DNA from: Pseudomonas sp. GV071
GTDB taxonomy: Bacteria > Pseudomonadota > Gammaproteobacteria > Pseudomonadales > Pseudomonadaceae
Length of the DNA stretch: 64,000 nucleotides
Assembly: GCF_003050835.1 (NCBI RefSeq)
Contig: NZ_QAOJ01000004.1
Span: forward strand, 62,001-126,000
Direction of reading: 5' to 3'
Shown here: positions 1-8,153 of the stretch, piece after piece
Layout: the number at the start of each line of letters is the position of its first letter
How positions within the stretch are numbered: the first letter of the stretch is position 1
Made by a program: the position numbers and the translations under genes
Notes under the pieces: generated by a model
What the model saw: the letters and a program-made list of their open reading frames with translations, nothing else
What the model was told of the DNA's origin: nothing
Database searches by the model: none

Positions 1-1
1 G

Positions 2-559
2 CTGCACGTGCAGAACACCGCCCATGTTGTACAACAGGTGGCCCACTACGAAATTGATCTAGGCCTGATTGAAGGCGACTGCCAGCACCCGGACATCGAA
101 GTGCAGCCCTGGGTGGAAGACGAACTGGTGGTGTTCTGCGCCCCGCAGCACCCGCTGGCCGCCAATGGCCGCGCGACCCTGCTGGAGCTGACGCAAGAAG
201 CCTGGATTCTGCGCGAACAGGGTTCCGGCACCCGCCTGACCTTCGACCAGGCGATGCGTCATCACCCCACCGCATTGAATATTCGCCTGGAGCTGGAACA
301 CACCGAAGCGATCAAGCGCGCCGTGGAGTCCGGCCTGGGCATCGGCTGTATCTCGCGCCTGGCCTTGCGCGATGCGTTTCGCCGCGGCAGCTTGGTGCCG
401 GTTGAAACCCCGGAGCTGGACCTCACGCGGCAGTTCTACTTCATCTGGCACAAGCAGAAGTACCAGACCAGCGCCATGCGCGAGTTTCTCGAGCAATGCC
501 GCAAGCTGACCGCCGGGGTGCGGCGCAGCGATGAGATTGTATTGCCGGCGATTGCCTGA
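2..559 (+). CDS. finR: LysR-family regulator, C-terminal part (FinR-like)
   Basis: The 5' end lies outside the window; the reading frame is open from base 2 and stops with TGA at 557-559. The visible ~185 residues are the effector-binding domain of a LysR-type regulator, with the REQGSGTR segment and the GLGIGCISR segment typical of the CysL/YeiE-like substrate-binding fold; the DNA-binding helix-turn-helix is missing because of the cut. In P. putida the LysR gene beside dgkA and erdR is finR, which controls the divergently placed ferredoxin-NADP reductase gene fpr. The same neighbours here (dgkA, erdR) support that name, but fpr is outside the window. It converges on dgkA. Family assignment is firm; the FinR identity is inferred from synteny. 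Confidence 0.75.
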   Translation: MHVQNTAHVVQQVAHYEIDLGLIEGDCQHPDIEVQPWVEDELVVFCAPQHPLAANGRATLLELTQEAWILREQGSGTRLTFDQAMRHHPTALNIRLELEHTEAIKRAVESGLGIGCISRLALRDAFRRGSLVPVETPELDLTRQFYFIWHKQKYQTSAMREFLEQCRKLTAGVRRSDEIVLPAIA

Positions 560-573
560 AATATAAACAGATT

Positions 574-681
574 GAAAACGTAGCGAGCGAAGGATAGGCA
601 AGGCAAAAGCGGAGTTGGCTGTAGCCAATGAGCATTTTTGCACCTGCTTTTAACGCCGCCTAGCCGAGCGCAGTAGTTTTC
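574..681. repeat. Imperfect palindromic intergenic element between finR and dgkA
   Basis: The 5' arm begins GAAAACGTAGCGAGCGAAGG and the 3' arm, read on the other strand, begins GAAAACTACTGCGCTCGGC; both continue into TAGGC and end near AAAAGC. The centre is a perfect small hairpin, TTGGCT-GT-AGCCAA at 615-628. The whole element fills the gap between two converging genes and includes the dgkA stop codon at its right edge. The arms resemble a sequence I have seen repeatedly between Pseudomonas genes, so it is probably an interspersed repeat that may also end transcription from both sides. The symmetry is seen directly; the repeat status is recollection, not a search. Confidence 0.55.
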
Positions 682-1045
682 AGCCCAGCAAAATCACCAA
701 CCAGACGCTTCCAATCAGACTCAGCGCGACAAATTGCGCGGCGCTGCCCATGTCTTTGGCGTTCTTGGAAAGCGGGTGCAAGTCCAGCGAAATGCGGTCA
801 ATCGCGGCCTCCACCGCCGAGTTGAGCAACTCGACAATCAACGCCACCAGGCATACGCCGATCATCAGCGCGCGTTCGCCACGGCTGACGTCGAACCAGA
901 AGGCCAGCGGAATCAACACCACATTGAGCAGCACCAGCTGACGGAACGCCGCCTCGCCCGTGAACGCGGCGCGCAGGCCGTCGAAGGAATAGCCGGTGGC
1001 GTTGAGGATGCGTTTAAGGCCGGTCTGGCCTTTGAATGGCGACAT
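680..1045 (-). CDS. dgkA: Diacylglycerol kinase
   Basis: Small integral membrane kinase of 121 residues, the usual family size, that phosphorylates diacylglycerol to phosphatidic acid at the inner membrane, recycling the diacylglycerol left over from membrane-derived glycan modification. The family signature ELLNSAVEAAIDR is present in the second half, between membrane segments around residues 34-50, 58-72 and 100-120. The N-terminal KGQTGLKRI amphipathic stretch is typical. It lies 85 bases downstream of erdR on the same strand and converges with the LysR gene. Its stop codon sits inside the palindromic element. The start ATG is at 1043-1045. Confidence 0.93.
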   Translation of the reverse strand: MSPFKGQTGLKRILNATGYSFDGLRAAFTGEAAFRQLVLLNVVLIPLAFWFDVSRGERALMIGVCLVALIVELLNSAVEAAIDRISLDLHPLSKNAKDMGSAAQFVALSLIGSVWLVILLG

Positions 1046-1130
1046 AGGGAATACAACCAGAATTCATGAGGGCCGCAGGCTACGCCATACGCGGTCAAAA
1101 ATGCGTGAAAAACCAAAGACCTGCTGCAGT

Positions 1131-1781
1131 TCAACCGGCAGGAATGGATTCCAGATGTTGCAACAGCAATGCAGCCTGGGTGCGCGTACGCACGCCTAAC
1201 TTGCGGAAGATCGCAGTGACGTGGGCCTTGATGGTGGCTTCCGACACGCTCAACTCATAGGCGATCTGTTTGTTCAGCAAGCCGTCGCAGACCATGGTCA
1301 ACACCCGGAACTGCTGGGGCGTGAGGCTGGCCAGCCCGGCACTCACGGCTTTCGCTTCGGCCGACAGGCTGGCGCCCTCTTCGGCTTGCGGCGGCCACCA
1401 GACATCGCCGTCGAGCACTTCACGCACGGCCTGCTGAATAGTTTCCAGCGGACTGGACTTGGGGATGAAACCGCTGGCGCCGAACTCACGGGCGCGGGCC
1501 ACCACGGCGGCTTCTTCCTGGGCCGAAACCATCACTACCGGCACTTGCGGGTATTGCCCGCGGAGCAGCACCAGACCGGAAAAACCGTAGGCGCCAGGCA
1601 TGTTCAGGTCGAGCAGGACCAAATCCCAGTCCGACTTCTCCCCCAAACGCGCTTCCAGTTCGGCAATGCTCGCCGCCTCCACCAGCCGCACCTGCGGCCC
1701 CAGGCCCAAGGTCAGGGCTTGATGCAGCGCACTGCGAAACAGCGGGTGATCGTCGGCAATCAGGATTTCGTAGTCGGCCAT
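1131..1781 (-). CDS. erdR: LuxR-type two-component response regulator ErdR
   Basis: A 216-residue response regulator. The N-terminal receiver domain has the acidic pair in LIADDHPLF, the phospho-acceptor Asp in LVLLDLNMPG and the Lys of FIPKSS; the C-terminal LuxR helix-turn-helix reads LTPQQFRVLTMVCDGLLNKQ. I chose the ATG at 1779-1781 because the protein begins directly with MADYEILIADD; longer in-frame starts add 23 residues unlike the family. In P. aeruginosa ErdR (PA3604) belongs to the network controlling ethanol oxidation, and in related bacteria the MxtR/ErdR (CrbS/CrbR) pair controls acetate use through acs. Its sensor kinase is not in the window. Neighbouring dgkA and tapT match the PA3603-PA3606 order. 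Confidence 0.88.
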   Translation of the reverse strand: MADYEILIADDHPLFRSALHQALTLGLGPQVRLVEAASIAELEARLGEKSDWDLVLLDLNMPGAYGFSGLVLLRGQYPQVPVVMVSAQEEAAVVARAREFGASGFIPKSSPLETIQQAVREVLDGDVWWPPQAEEGASLSAEAKAVSAGLASLTPQQFRVLTMVCDGLLNKQIAYELSVSEATIKAHVTAIFRKLGVRTRTQAALLLQHLESIPAG

Positions 1782-1997
1782 GGGCTGCTCTTGTTGTAGG
1801 AACCGCTCGTTATGCGAGGGTCTGTTCGCGATGGTTGATCGCGGCGGCACGAAAGGGGGCGCTTCTCGATGTACGAAAAGCCGCTGCCCATCAGGGTGCA
1901 GAGCGCAGCGGCGGCGCCCAGCATGCCGAGCCAGAATGGGGTGGTCAAGCCTTAAGCTTTACGGCACAGTTCGTGGCTTTTCCTGCCGAGACCGACC

Positions 1998-2897
1998 ATG
2001 CGAAACCAAGCCCTGCGCGCCGACCTGTTGATGCTGATTACCGCGCTGATCTGGGGCAGTGCCTTTGTCGCCCAACGCATGGGCATGGACTCCATCGGCC
2101 CGTACCTGTACTCCGGCCTGCGCTTTGCCCTCGGCACTCTGGTGCTGCTGCCGGTGGTGTATTTCCTCAGCCGCGGCAATAAACAACCGTTCAACCGCGG
2201 CCTGTTCATTGGCGGCGCGCTGATGGGTGTGGTGCTGGCGTTGGGCATCAACCTGCAGCAGGTAGGTCTGCTGTTTACCAGCGTGACCAACGCTGGTTTC
2301 ATCACTGGCCTGTACGTGATCGTGGTGCCGCTGGTGGGGATTTTTCTCGGCCACAAGACCGGCATCGGCACGTGGTTGGGCGCCGTGCTGGCAGTGTTCG
2401 GCATGTTCCTGCTCAGCGTCGGCGACGGTTTTCATGTTGCCTCCGGTGACTGGCTGCAACTGGCGGGCGCCTTTGTCTGGGGTAGCCATGTGCTGCTGGT
2501 GGGCTACTTTGCCGGCCGCTACGACCCGATCCGCCTGGCTACCATCCAGTTCGCCGTGTGCGCGGTAATCAGTCTGGCGCTGGCGCTGACCTTCGAAGAC
2601 ATCCACGCCGCCAGCATCATCACTGCAGGTCCCTCGATCATTTACGGCGGCCTGATTTCCGTGGGCATCGCCTACACCCTGCAGGTGATCGCGCAGAAAC
2701 ACGCCATTGCCTCCCACGCGGCGATCATCTTTTCCCTGGAAGCGGTGTTTGCGGCCATTGCCGGCGCGCTGTTTCTCGACGAATCGCTGCACCTGCGCGG
2801 CTACATCGGCTGCGCGCTGATGTTCGCCGGCATGCTGGTGGCGCAGCTATGGCCGAGAAAAGTCGCTGAGGAAGTGGCAGAAGCGAAGGTCGCCTGA
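1998..2897 (+). CDS. EamA/DMT-superfamily membrane transporter
   Basis: A 299-residue inner-membrane protein with about ten hydrophobic segments arranged as two EamA repeats (roughly residues 5-140 and 150-285). It begins RNQALRADLLMLITALIWGS, the usual drug/metabolite transporter opening with a positively charged cytoplasmic start and the ALIWGSAF motif. Members export amino acids, metabolites or drugs, and the substrate cannot be read from the sequence. It is transcribed away from erdR across a 216-base divergent gap that should hold both promoters. Its TGA stop lies in the loop of a hairpin that separates it from the converging tapT gene. Confidence 0.88.
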   Translation: MRNQALRADLLMLITALIWGSAFVAQRMGMDSIGPYLYSGLRFALGTLVLLPVVYFLSRGNKQPFNRGLFIGGALMGVVLALGINLQQVGLLFTSVTNAGFITGLYVIVVPLVGIFLGHKTGIGTWLGAVLAVFGMFLLSVGDGFHVASGDWLQLAGAFVWGSHVLLVGYFAGRYDPIRLATIQFAVCAVISLALALTFEDIHAASIITAGPSIIYGGLISVGIAYTLQVIAQKHAIASHAAIIFSLEAVFAAIAGALFLDESLHLRGYIGCALMFAGMLVAQLWPRKVAEEVAEAKVA

Positions 2898-2906
2898 GCG
2901 ACCTTC
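2885..2906. terminator. Hairpin between converging EamA gene and tapT
   Basis: A perfect 9-bp stem, GAAGGTCGC at 2885-2893 and GCGACCTTC at 2898-2906, has loop CTGA containing the EamA gene's TGA stop. There is no clear T-run on either side, so it is a weak terminator at best. The gap between the two stops is only 22 bases. Confidence 0.4.
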
Positions 2907-2919
2907 TATATGGAAGGAC

Positions 2920-3630
2920 CTAGAGGTACTCAGCCATGCGCTGATGCACGTCATCTTCAGGATCGACCGGGCGCTGAAACTTGGCGCCCAGGTAATGCGC
3001 GGTAAACACATCCAGATAGGCGTCCAATGCCGCCCCGGCCCGCGGCTCACCGGCCAACTCCAGGCACAACGCCGCCACCTCCGACGTGCACAAATGGTCA
3101 TCGCGCTTGGAGCGGCGTAAGCGATAACGTGACAGCTGCTCCGGCTGCAGACTGAGCACCGGGAACTGGTCCAGGTACGGGCTCTTGCGGAACATCTTGC
3201 GCGCCTCGGTCCAGGTCGCGTCCAGCAGGATGAACAGCGGGCGCTTGCCCTCCTCCACCTTCACTTCAGTCACCACCCGCTCCGGCGCGACGAACTCACC
3301 GGGGAACACCAGGTACGGCTGCCATTGTGGGTCGTTGAGCAGGGCCGGAATTTCCGGCTCCACTGAGGTACGGAACCAGCGGTAGGCGAAGGTATCGCTC
3401 ACCAGGTCGGCAATCAGCCAGCCGGTATTGGTCGGCTTCAACGCCTCCACATCGTGCATCAGCAGAAACATGCCGGCGTTGGTCGGCACCTGCGGCCGCA
3501 GGTGGCACAGGCAATATTCGGGGATCACCCGGCACCCTTCACAGCGCGGTGCCCGCGAACCACGGGCAGTAAAGGGCTTGGAGCTCATTTCCAAGCGCTC
3601 GGCGCGCAAACGCGAAACGGCATGGCTCAT
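2920..3630 (-). CDS. tapT: DTW-domain tRNA-uridine aminocarboxypropyltransferase
   Basis: A 236-residue DTW-domain protein. The N-terminus carries a four-cysteine zinc ribbon (C30, C33, C40, C42), followed by the domain-defining LDATW at about 136-140 and the later YRLRRSKRDDHLCTSE stretch that is conserved in the family. The E. coli relative TapT (YfiP) transfers the 3-amino-3-carboxypropyl group of S-adenosylmethionine to U47 of tRNAs, giving acp3U. The ATG at 3628-3630 is chosen because translation from it starts MSHAVSRLRAERL just before the zinc ribbon; a longer frame adds 31 residues of low plausibility. Corresponds in position to PA3606. Function is by family, not tested here. Confidence 0.85.
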   Translation of the reverse strand: MSHAVSRLRAERLEMSSKPFTARGSRAPRCEGCRVIPEYCLCHLRPQVPTNAGMFLLMHDVEALKPTNTGWLIADLVSDTFAYRWFRTSVEPEIPALLNDPQWQPYLVFPGEFVAPERVVTEVKVEEGKRPLFILLDATWTEARKMFRKSPYLDQFPVLSLQPEQLSRYRLRRSKRDDHLCTSEVAALCLELAGEPRAGAALDAYLDVFTAHYLGAKFQRPVDPEDDVHQRMAEYL

Positions 3631-3782
3631 GGCATGCGCTCGAGCAGGGAATGAAGGCTGATCATGGACAACATCCGACCATCGAAAAAGAAAGCCGGCG
3701 AGTCTAGCAGAGGCGTGGGGCAAAACCGCAGGGCGGGTCGACCAGCGACCCGCCAGGTTTTATAGGCTGAGAGTGGCAGGAT

Positions 3783-5486
3783 TTAAAACGATTGGTTGAA
3801 GGCCAGGCCGATGAAGTGGATACGGGTTTCGTACTCACCCTTGAAGTTACCGCCGTTACCGGTGCAATGATTGCCGCTGTCGACATACATGCTGCCGCCG
3901 CCCGGCGCCCAGCCGGCAGGCGAACAGCCGTCCTTGTAATCCATCTTGCCGCTGGCGAACTGCACGTAGCTGTACGCCAGGTCGATGGAGGTGTCTTGGT
4001 CCAGCTTGTAGTTGGCACCGAACGACAGCCAGTAACGGTCGGCATCAGGGAACGCCGGGTGGCGTTGGTCGCTGCCGTTCACCGGCGATTTGTCGTAGGC
4101 CACACCGGTGCGCAGCATCAGGTCCTTGTCCCATTGGTAGTTCATACCGAGGGAAATCTTGTAGGTGTCGTTCCAGTCCTGATCGACAGTGGCATCGCCT
4201 TCGGTGACGCCGTTGAAGTAGGGGTAGCCATTCACTTCTTTCAATTGGATTGCAATTGAATCCAGGCGCGAGTGGCGAGTCCAGGTCACGTCGCCCATAA
4301 AGGCGATCTTGTCGTTGTACTGGTGAAAGCCGTTGATCGAGAACGACTCGGGGGTATCGATGCTGGTCTTGGCATCCGAGTTCGGGTGCAGGTTGCTGGC
4401 GGCGAAGTTACCCGGGTTGATCCAGTTGCTGGGGTCCAGCACCTGGGCCAATTGGTCACGCGGCGGTAAACCAAGGCCGCCGAGAATGGTGGTGCCATCC
4501 GGCGTCAGGTCAGTGGTTGGACTAGGCACAGCACCATCGACGCCAGCGAAACTCCATTTCGATTCGCCTTCCAGGGTGTGGCTGATTTTCGAGCGATAGG
4601 CCACACCAAAGCGGGTGCTCTCAGTCGGCTCCCACATATAGCCGATGTTCCAGCCAAACCCCCAGTCGTCACCCTTGACCCGGAAGTAGCCGTCGCCACT
4701 GACGTTGTCTGAGAAGTTCTTTGCCACGCAATCGACGAAACCATCGCCGGTCTGGCCGTTACAGCTGGTGATTTCGTCGGGAACGGTCAGCCCCGGGTAC
4801 AGCAAGGGAATACCGATTTGCCCGATCGGGTTGGCGGCCAACTCGGTGAGCGCCTGGTTTTTCTCGACGAACTGGCCGGCCAATTGCCGCGACGCACCCT
4901 GCACGTCCGCCGCGCCGCGCTGAATCGACTTGATGTACTGCGCCGACAGGCCGAAGCCGATGCTGTGATGTTCATTGAAGCGGTAGGCGATGCTCGGGTT
5001 GATGTTCACCGTTTCCAGGTTGGCCGACTGGATGCCGTAACGGCCGGTCCAGTCTTCTTTGTAATCCAGCTTGGCGCCATAGGGCACAAATATGCCCAAG
5101 CCGACGGTGATGTTGTCGTTGATCTGGCTGGAGAAGTAGAAGTCCGGCGCCGCGGCCGCATCCGGCAAGTAGGAGCCTGCACCCGAGCCTCCGGTAGGGT
5201 TACCAAAGGCATCGGTGCTGCCGGTGTCTTTGAAGCTGCCCTTGGGGATGACGATGGTGATGCCGTTGGTGACCTGCGTACCCGGTAATCGCGCCAGGCC
5301 GGCGGGGTTGTAGAAAATGGTCGAGGGGTCGACCGCCTCCGCTCCGTTGGCATGGGCAGTACCCTGGGCGGCCACCGACTGCGAACCAAAGTGATACCCG
5401 GAAGCCGTGGCTCCGGAGGTCCAGACCAACATCACGCTTGCGCCGAACACTGCGGTCTGCAAGCAAGATGGGCGAGTTCTTATCAT
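3783..5486 (-). CDS. OmpP1/FadL/TodX-family outer-membrane transport protein
   Basis: A 567-residue outer-membrane beta-barrel of the FadL family, which lets hydrophobic substrates such as long-chain fatty acids cross the outer membrane. A signal peptide of about 28 residues ends near SGATAS, and the mature protein opens with the family's GYHFGSQSVAAQGTAHANGA and the NPAG motif (FYNPAGLARL) of the hatch domain. The chain ends in phenylalanine (FNQSF), the usual signal for Bam-mediated insertion. It is longer than E. coli FadL (about 420 mature residues) because of loop insertions around residues 200-350, some with paired cysteines. A good Shine-Dalgarno AGGAG lies 9 bases upstream. It stands alone, after a ~600-base non-coding leader region. 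Confidence 0.88.
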   Translation of the reverse strand: MIRTRPSCLQTAVFGASVMLVWTSGATASGYHFGSQSVAAQGTAHANGAEAVDPSTIFYNPAGLARLPGTQVTNGITIVIPKGSFKDTGSTDAFGNPTGGSGAGSYLPDAAAAPDFYFSSQINDNITVGLGIFVPYGAKLDYKEDWTGRYGIQSANLETVNINPSIAYRFNEHHSIGFGLSAQYIKSIQRGAADVQGASRQLAGQFVEKNQALTELAANPIGQIGIPLLYPGLTVPDEITSCNGQTGDGFVDCVAKNFSDNVSGDGYFRVKGDDWGFGWNIGYMWEPTESTRFGVAYRSKISHTLEGESKWSFAGVDGAVPSPTTDLTPDGTTILGGLGLPPRDQLAQVLDPSNWINPGNFAASNLHPNSDAKTSIDTPESFSINGFHQYNDKIAFMGDVTWTRHSRLDSIAIQLKEVNGYPYFNGVTEGDATVDQDWNDTYKISLGMNYQWDKDLMLRTGVAYDKSPVNGSDQRHPAFPDADRYWLSFGANYKLDQDTSIDLAYSYVQFASGKMDYKDGCSPAGWAPGGGSMYVDSGNHCTGNGGNFKGEYETRIHFIGLAFNQSF

Positions 5487-6093
5487 TATTCTCGACTCCT
5501 ACACGCACGATATAAGCCGCTGCACATACCCGATCAGGTCAATCGGGACCTCTGAAACAGCGGTGGTAAAACCGACTCTTGAACGAAACGGTATGCGACC
5601 TGTGACCGGCCCCTCCTGTGCGACGATCCCCAATCCTTCGTACTGCTTCCGGTCTTATCCGGCCTTGAGGCGGGTAACACCCGCGCGCCAAACCACATGG
5701 CCGGATAACACCTGGTAAAACCTGGGCTTCCCCCAAAGCCCATGGTTAAAGGGCTCACGCCCCCTTGCCGGGTGTAATAAAACCGTTACCGATTCACACC
5801 AATCCGTACAAATTTGTATGACCAAATAATTCAAAAAAGATCGAAGAGTTTTTTCGAACGAAGGAACCTGGCGTTTTTTGCCTGAGGATCTTCGCCAACT
5901 GGACGGCGTTTGCCGCAAATGAGAGGGGATGCCCGAGCGAAAATGGCCTGAATCGGCCAGCGAACTTGATCTGCATTCGTCGGTTGGTCAGGATGCAACG
6001 CTTGATCGAGCATCGGCCCGACGATAACTGACCGCGTAACGAACCTAGCCTGGGTGCCAGGGTCCAAGTCGCTTTACCGATATGGAGATTTAC
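5487..6093. other. Long divergent intergenic region upstream of the FadL-type gene
   Basis: About 600 bases with no credible gene on either strand. It should contain the promoter of the leftward FadL-type gene and of the rightward small secreted protein gene. Visible structures are a hairpin GGGCTT-CCCCCA-AAGCCC at 5724-5741, an AT-rich stretch at 5775-5870 with the 12-bp palindrome TACAAATTTGTA at 5807-5818, and TTCAAAAAAG facing TTTTTTCGAA at about 5830-5858. None matches an operator I can name with confidence. I found no PsrA-type GAAAC-N4-GTTTC site, although PsrA would be a natural fatty-acid regulator. Confidence 0.5.
5807..5818. promoter_or_regulatory. Candidate operator palindrome upstream of FadL-type gene
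   Basis: TACAAATTTGTA is a perfect 12-bp palindrome in an AT-rich stretch about 320 bases upstream of the FadL-type start codon. Size and symmetry suit a dimeric repressor, but no regulator can be named and the distance is long. It may equally be chance in AT-rich DNA. Confidence 0.25.
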
Positions 6094-6492
6094 ATGCTGC
6101 GCTTCACGGCCCTGGCCTTCTGCTTCGCCCTCCCCGCTGCGCACGCCGCCTCGCTGCAGGATTTCGAACTGAGCAAACTGCTCAACCAAGTGGCCACGCA
6201 AAGCAGCGTCGGCACCCCACGCGCAATCAACGAAGACATTCTCGACCAGGGCTACACCGTCGACGGCAACGTACTGATCAACCACCTCAGCGTGCAACCC
6301 GCTCACGCCGCTCAGATGCGTGGCAACCCCGACGCCGTGCGCCAGCAACTGGGTGCCAGCGTCTGCAAGAACACTGGCTTTCGCCAACTGCTGGCTCGCG
6401 GCGCCGTGTTGCGTTACCAGTTCAGCGAATACAAAACCAACAACTACATCGCCGCCGAGAACTTCAATAAAGCTGACTGCTCGATCAAATAA
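6094..6492 (+). CDS. Small secreted protein of the PA3611/QSregVF_b type
   Basis: A 132-residue protein with a clear signal peptide (MLRFTALAFCFALPAAHA, cleavage at about residue 18) and a compact mature domain beginning ASLQDFELSKLLNQV. Two cysteines, in SVCKNTGF and KADCSIK, could form a disulfide. The start at 6094 is preferred over one four codons upstream because GGAG sits six bases before it and translation begins directly with the signal peptide. The sequence resembles P. aeruginosa PA3611, a structurally solved putative quorum-sensing-regulated virulence factor of unknown biochemical role. Position between tapT and recX also matches PA3611. The export is well supported; the function is unknown. 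Confidence 0.7.
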   Translation: MLRFTALAFCFALPAAHAASLQDFELSKLLNQVATQSSVGTPRAINEDILDQGYTVDGNVLINHLSVQPAHAAQMRGNPDAVRQQLGASVCKNTGFRQLLARGAVLRYQFSEYKTNNYIAAENFNKADCSIK

Positions 6493-6505
6493 GCTTTACT
6501 GAAAA

Positions 6506-6526
6506 AGGGTGTGTCGGACACACCCT
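6506..6526. other. Perfect hairpin between two rightward genes
   Basis: AGGGTGTGT at 6506-6514 pairs exactly with ACACACCCT at 6518-6526 around loop CGG, 14 bases after the stop of the secreted-protein gene. An A-run precedes the stem, so it looks like a terminator only on the minus strand, where no gene ends here. It may protect the 3' end of the upstream mRNA or weakly separate the two genes. Confidence 0.4.
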
Positions 6527-6560
6527 GCCGATCCAAGGTTCTCGCACAAGGAGTTGTTCC

Positions 6561-7649
6561 ATGCCTTACGAACCGGACGATTATCTGAACCGCCACCTGC
6601 AAACCAGCGGCACCGACCTGGCGTCCAAGGTCGATGAACTGCTCGCCCTCGCCGCCCCCGGCGCCAGCCTTAACTCGCCGCTGTACCGCGATATGCTCTC
6701 CACCGTGCTGCGCATGGCACAGGCTGACCGCAATCGCTGGGACGCGAAAATCATGCTGCAGACTCTGCGCGAAATGGAGCATGCCTTCAGCGTGCTCGAG
6801 CAGTTCAAGCGGCGGCGCAAGGTCACCGTATTTGGCTCTGCCCGCACGCCAATCAACCATCCCCTCTACCAACTGGCCAAAGAGCTCGGCGCGGTATTGG
6901 CCCGTAATGAACTGATGGCAATCACCGGCGCTGGTGGCGGCATCATGGCAGCGGCCCACGAAGGCGCCGGCCTGGAACACAGCCTGGGGTTGAACATCGC
7001 CCTGCCGTTCGAACAAAGCGCCAATGCCACCCTGCAAGGCAGTAGCAATTTGCTGTCGTTCAAGTTCTTCTTCCTGCGCAAGCTGTTCTTCGTCAAAGAA
7101 GCCGACGCCCTGGTGCTCTGCCCAGGCGGCTTCGGCACCCTGGATGAAGCCCTGGAAGTGCTGACACTGATCCAGACCGGCAAAAGCCCATTGGTGCCGG
7201 TGGTGCTGCTGGATGAACCCGACGGCAGTTTCTGGCAGGACGCCCTGACGTTTATCCACAAGCAACTGGAAGGCAACGGCTACATCCTGCCCAGCGACCA
7301 GAAACTACTGACCCTGACGAGCAGCGCCGACGCCGCGGTCGCAGAAATCACCCGCTTCTACGGCAACTACCACTCCAGCCGTTGGTTGAACGAGCGTTTT
7401 GTCGTGCGCCTGCACCACGCTTTGAACGCCGAGGCCATGGCGCAACTACCGGAACTGTTTTCCGACCTGTGTAAAAGCGGCGGTTTCGTCCAGCAACAAG
7501 GGCCATTCGACAGCGAAGGCGACGAGCCGGATCTGGCGTCGCTAAGCCGTTTGGCGTTTACCTTTCGGGGAAGGGAATATGGACGGTTGCGTGAGCTGTA
7601 TGACTTTCTCAATGCGCCGCAGAATTGGGCAACCCCACCTCTCCCGTAG
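6561..7649 (+). CDS. LOG-family (TIGR00730-like) nucleotide phosphoribohydrolase-like protein
   Basis: A 362-residue cytosolic protein with a Rossmann-type LOG core from about residue 86 to 270: VTVFGSART, then ITGAGGGIMAAAHEGA, then the signature PGGFGTLDE at 188-196. Smaller LOG proteins of ~180-200 residues cleave ribose-5'-phosphate from cytokinin or purine nucleotides; in bacteria the natural substrate is often unclear. This one is of the long class, with an extra helical N-terminal ~85 residues and a ~90-residue C-terminal tail. The catalytic-type Arg-Lys (FLRKLFF) and the Glu of GTLDE are kept, so activity is plausible. A Shine-Dalgarno AAGGAG is close upstream. Converges with recX. 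Confidence 0.8.
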   Translation: MPYEPDDYLNRHLQTSGTDLASKVDELLALAAPGASLNSPLYRDMLSTVLRMAQADRNRWDAKIMLQTLREMEHAFSVLEQFKRRRKVTVFGSARTPINHPLYQLAKELGAVLARNELMAITGAGGGIMAAAHEGAGLEHSLGLNIALPFEQSANATLQGSSNLLSFKFFFLRKLFFVKEADALVLCPGGFGTLDEALEVLTLIQTGKSPLVPVVLLDEPDGSFWQDALTFIHKQLEGNGYILPSDQKLLTLTSSADAAVAEITRFYGNYHSSRWLNERFVVRLHHALNAEAMAQLPELFSDLCKSGGFVQQQGPFDSEGDEPDLASLSRLAFTFRGREYGRLRELYDFLNAPQNWATPPLP

Positions 7650-7683
7650 GAGCGCCGCCAGGCCTTCCTACAGGATTGCGGAC

Positions 7684-8145
7684 TCAGTCGTACAACTCAC
7701 CACGCAACAGCCGGCTGATCATGTCCATTGAGTAACCGCGGTAGGCGAGAAAACGTCCTTGCTTGGCGCGCTCACGGGCATCTTGCGGCTGTTCGCCGAA
7801 CTTGCGCCGCCATACCTCGGCCATCTGCTCACGCCAGTCGACAGTGCATTCGCGCAGTGCCTGTTCGATATCCGCGCGCGCCAAGCCGCGCTGGCCGAGT
7901 TCTTCGCGGATACGTACAGGTCCATACCCGGAGCGGGCACGGTAGGAGACAAAGCTTTCGAGGTAACGGGCTTCGGACAACAGGCCCTCTTCCGTCAGGC
8001 GGTCGAGTTCCGGTTCGATCAATTCAGGCGGGGCGCCGCGTTGGCGCAACTTGCGGGTAAGCTCGACACGCCCGTGTTCACGGCGTGCGAGCAAATCCAT
8101 GGCTGTCCGTCGTACTGCGGCAGGGCTGTCGAGTACAACGGACAT
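7684..8145 (-). CDS. recX: RecA regulatory protein RecX
   Basis: A 153-residue helical protein that binds inside the RecA filament groove and limits filament growth. The three-helix RecX repeats are visible: the opening [18 protein letters not shown], the central [21 protein letters not shown] and the closing [16 protein letters not shown]. Length is in the normal range. It starts 8 bases after the recA stop codon, so the two are read as one mRNA with recX downstream, which is the usual arrangement; readthrough at the junction keeps RecX low relative to RecA. It converges on the LOG-family gene. Confidence 0.95.
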   Translation of the reverse strand: MSVVLDSPAAVRRTAMDLLARREHGRVELTRKLRQRGAPPELIEPELDRLTEEGLLSEARYLESFVSYRARSGYGPVRIREELGQRGLARADIEQALRECTVDWREQMAEVWRRKFGEQPQDARERAKQGRFLAYRGYSMDMISRLLRGELYD

Positions 8146-8153
8146 GGCAGGGC

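Noticed and set aside
1760..1948. A short minus-strand frame upstream of erdR whose first 30 residues look like a membrane or signal segment
   Set aside because: It starts with TTG without a proper ribosome site, its second half is not protein-like, and it runs into the erdR start; too weak to call a gene.
5487..5860. A PsrA site controlling the FadL-type gene
   Set aside because: GAAAC occurs near 5583 but no matching GTTTC/GTTTG follows at the right spacing.
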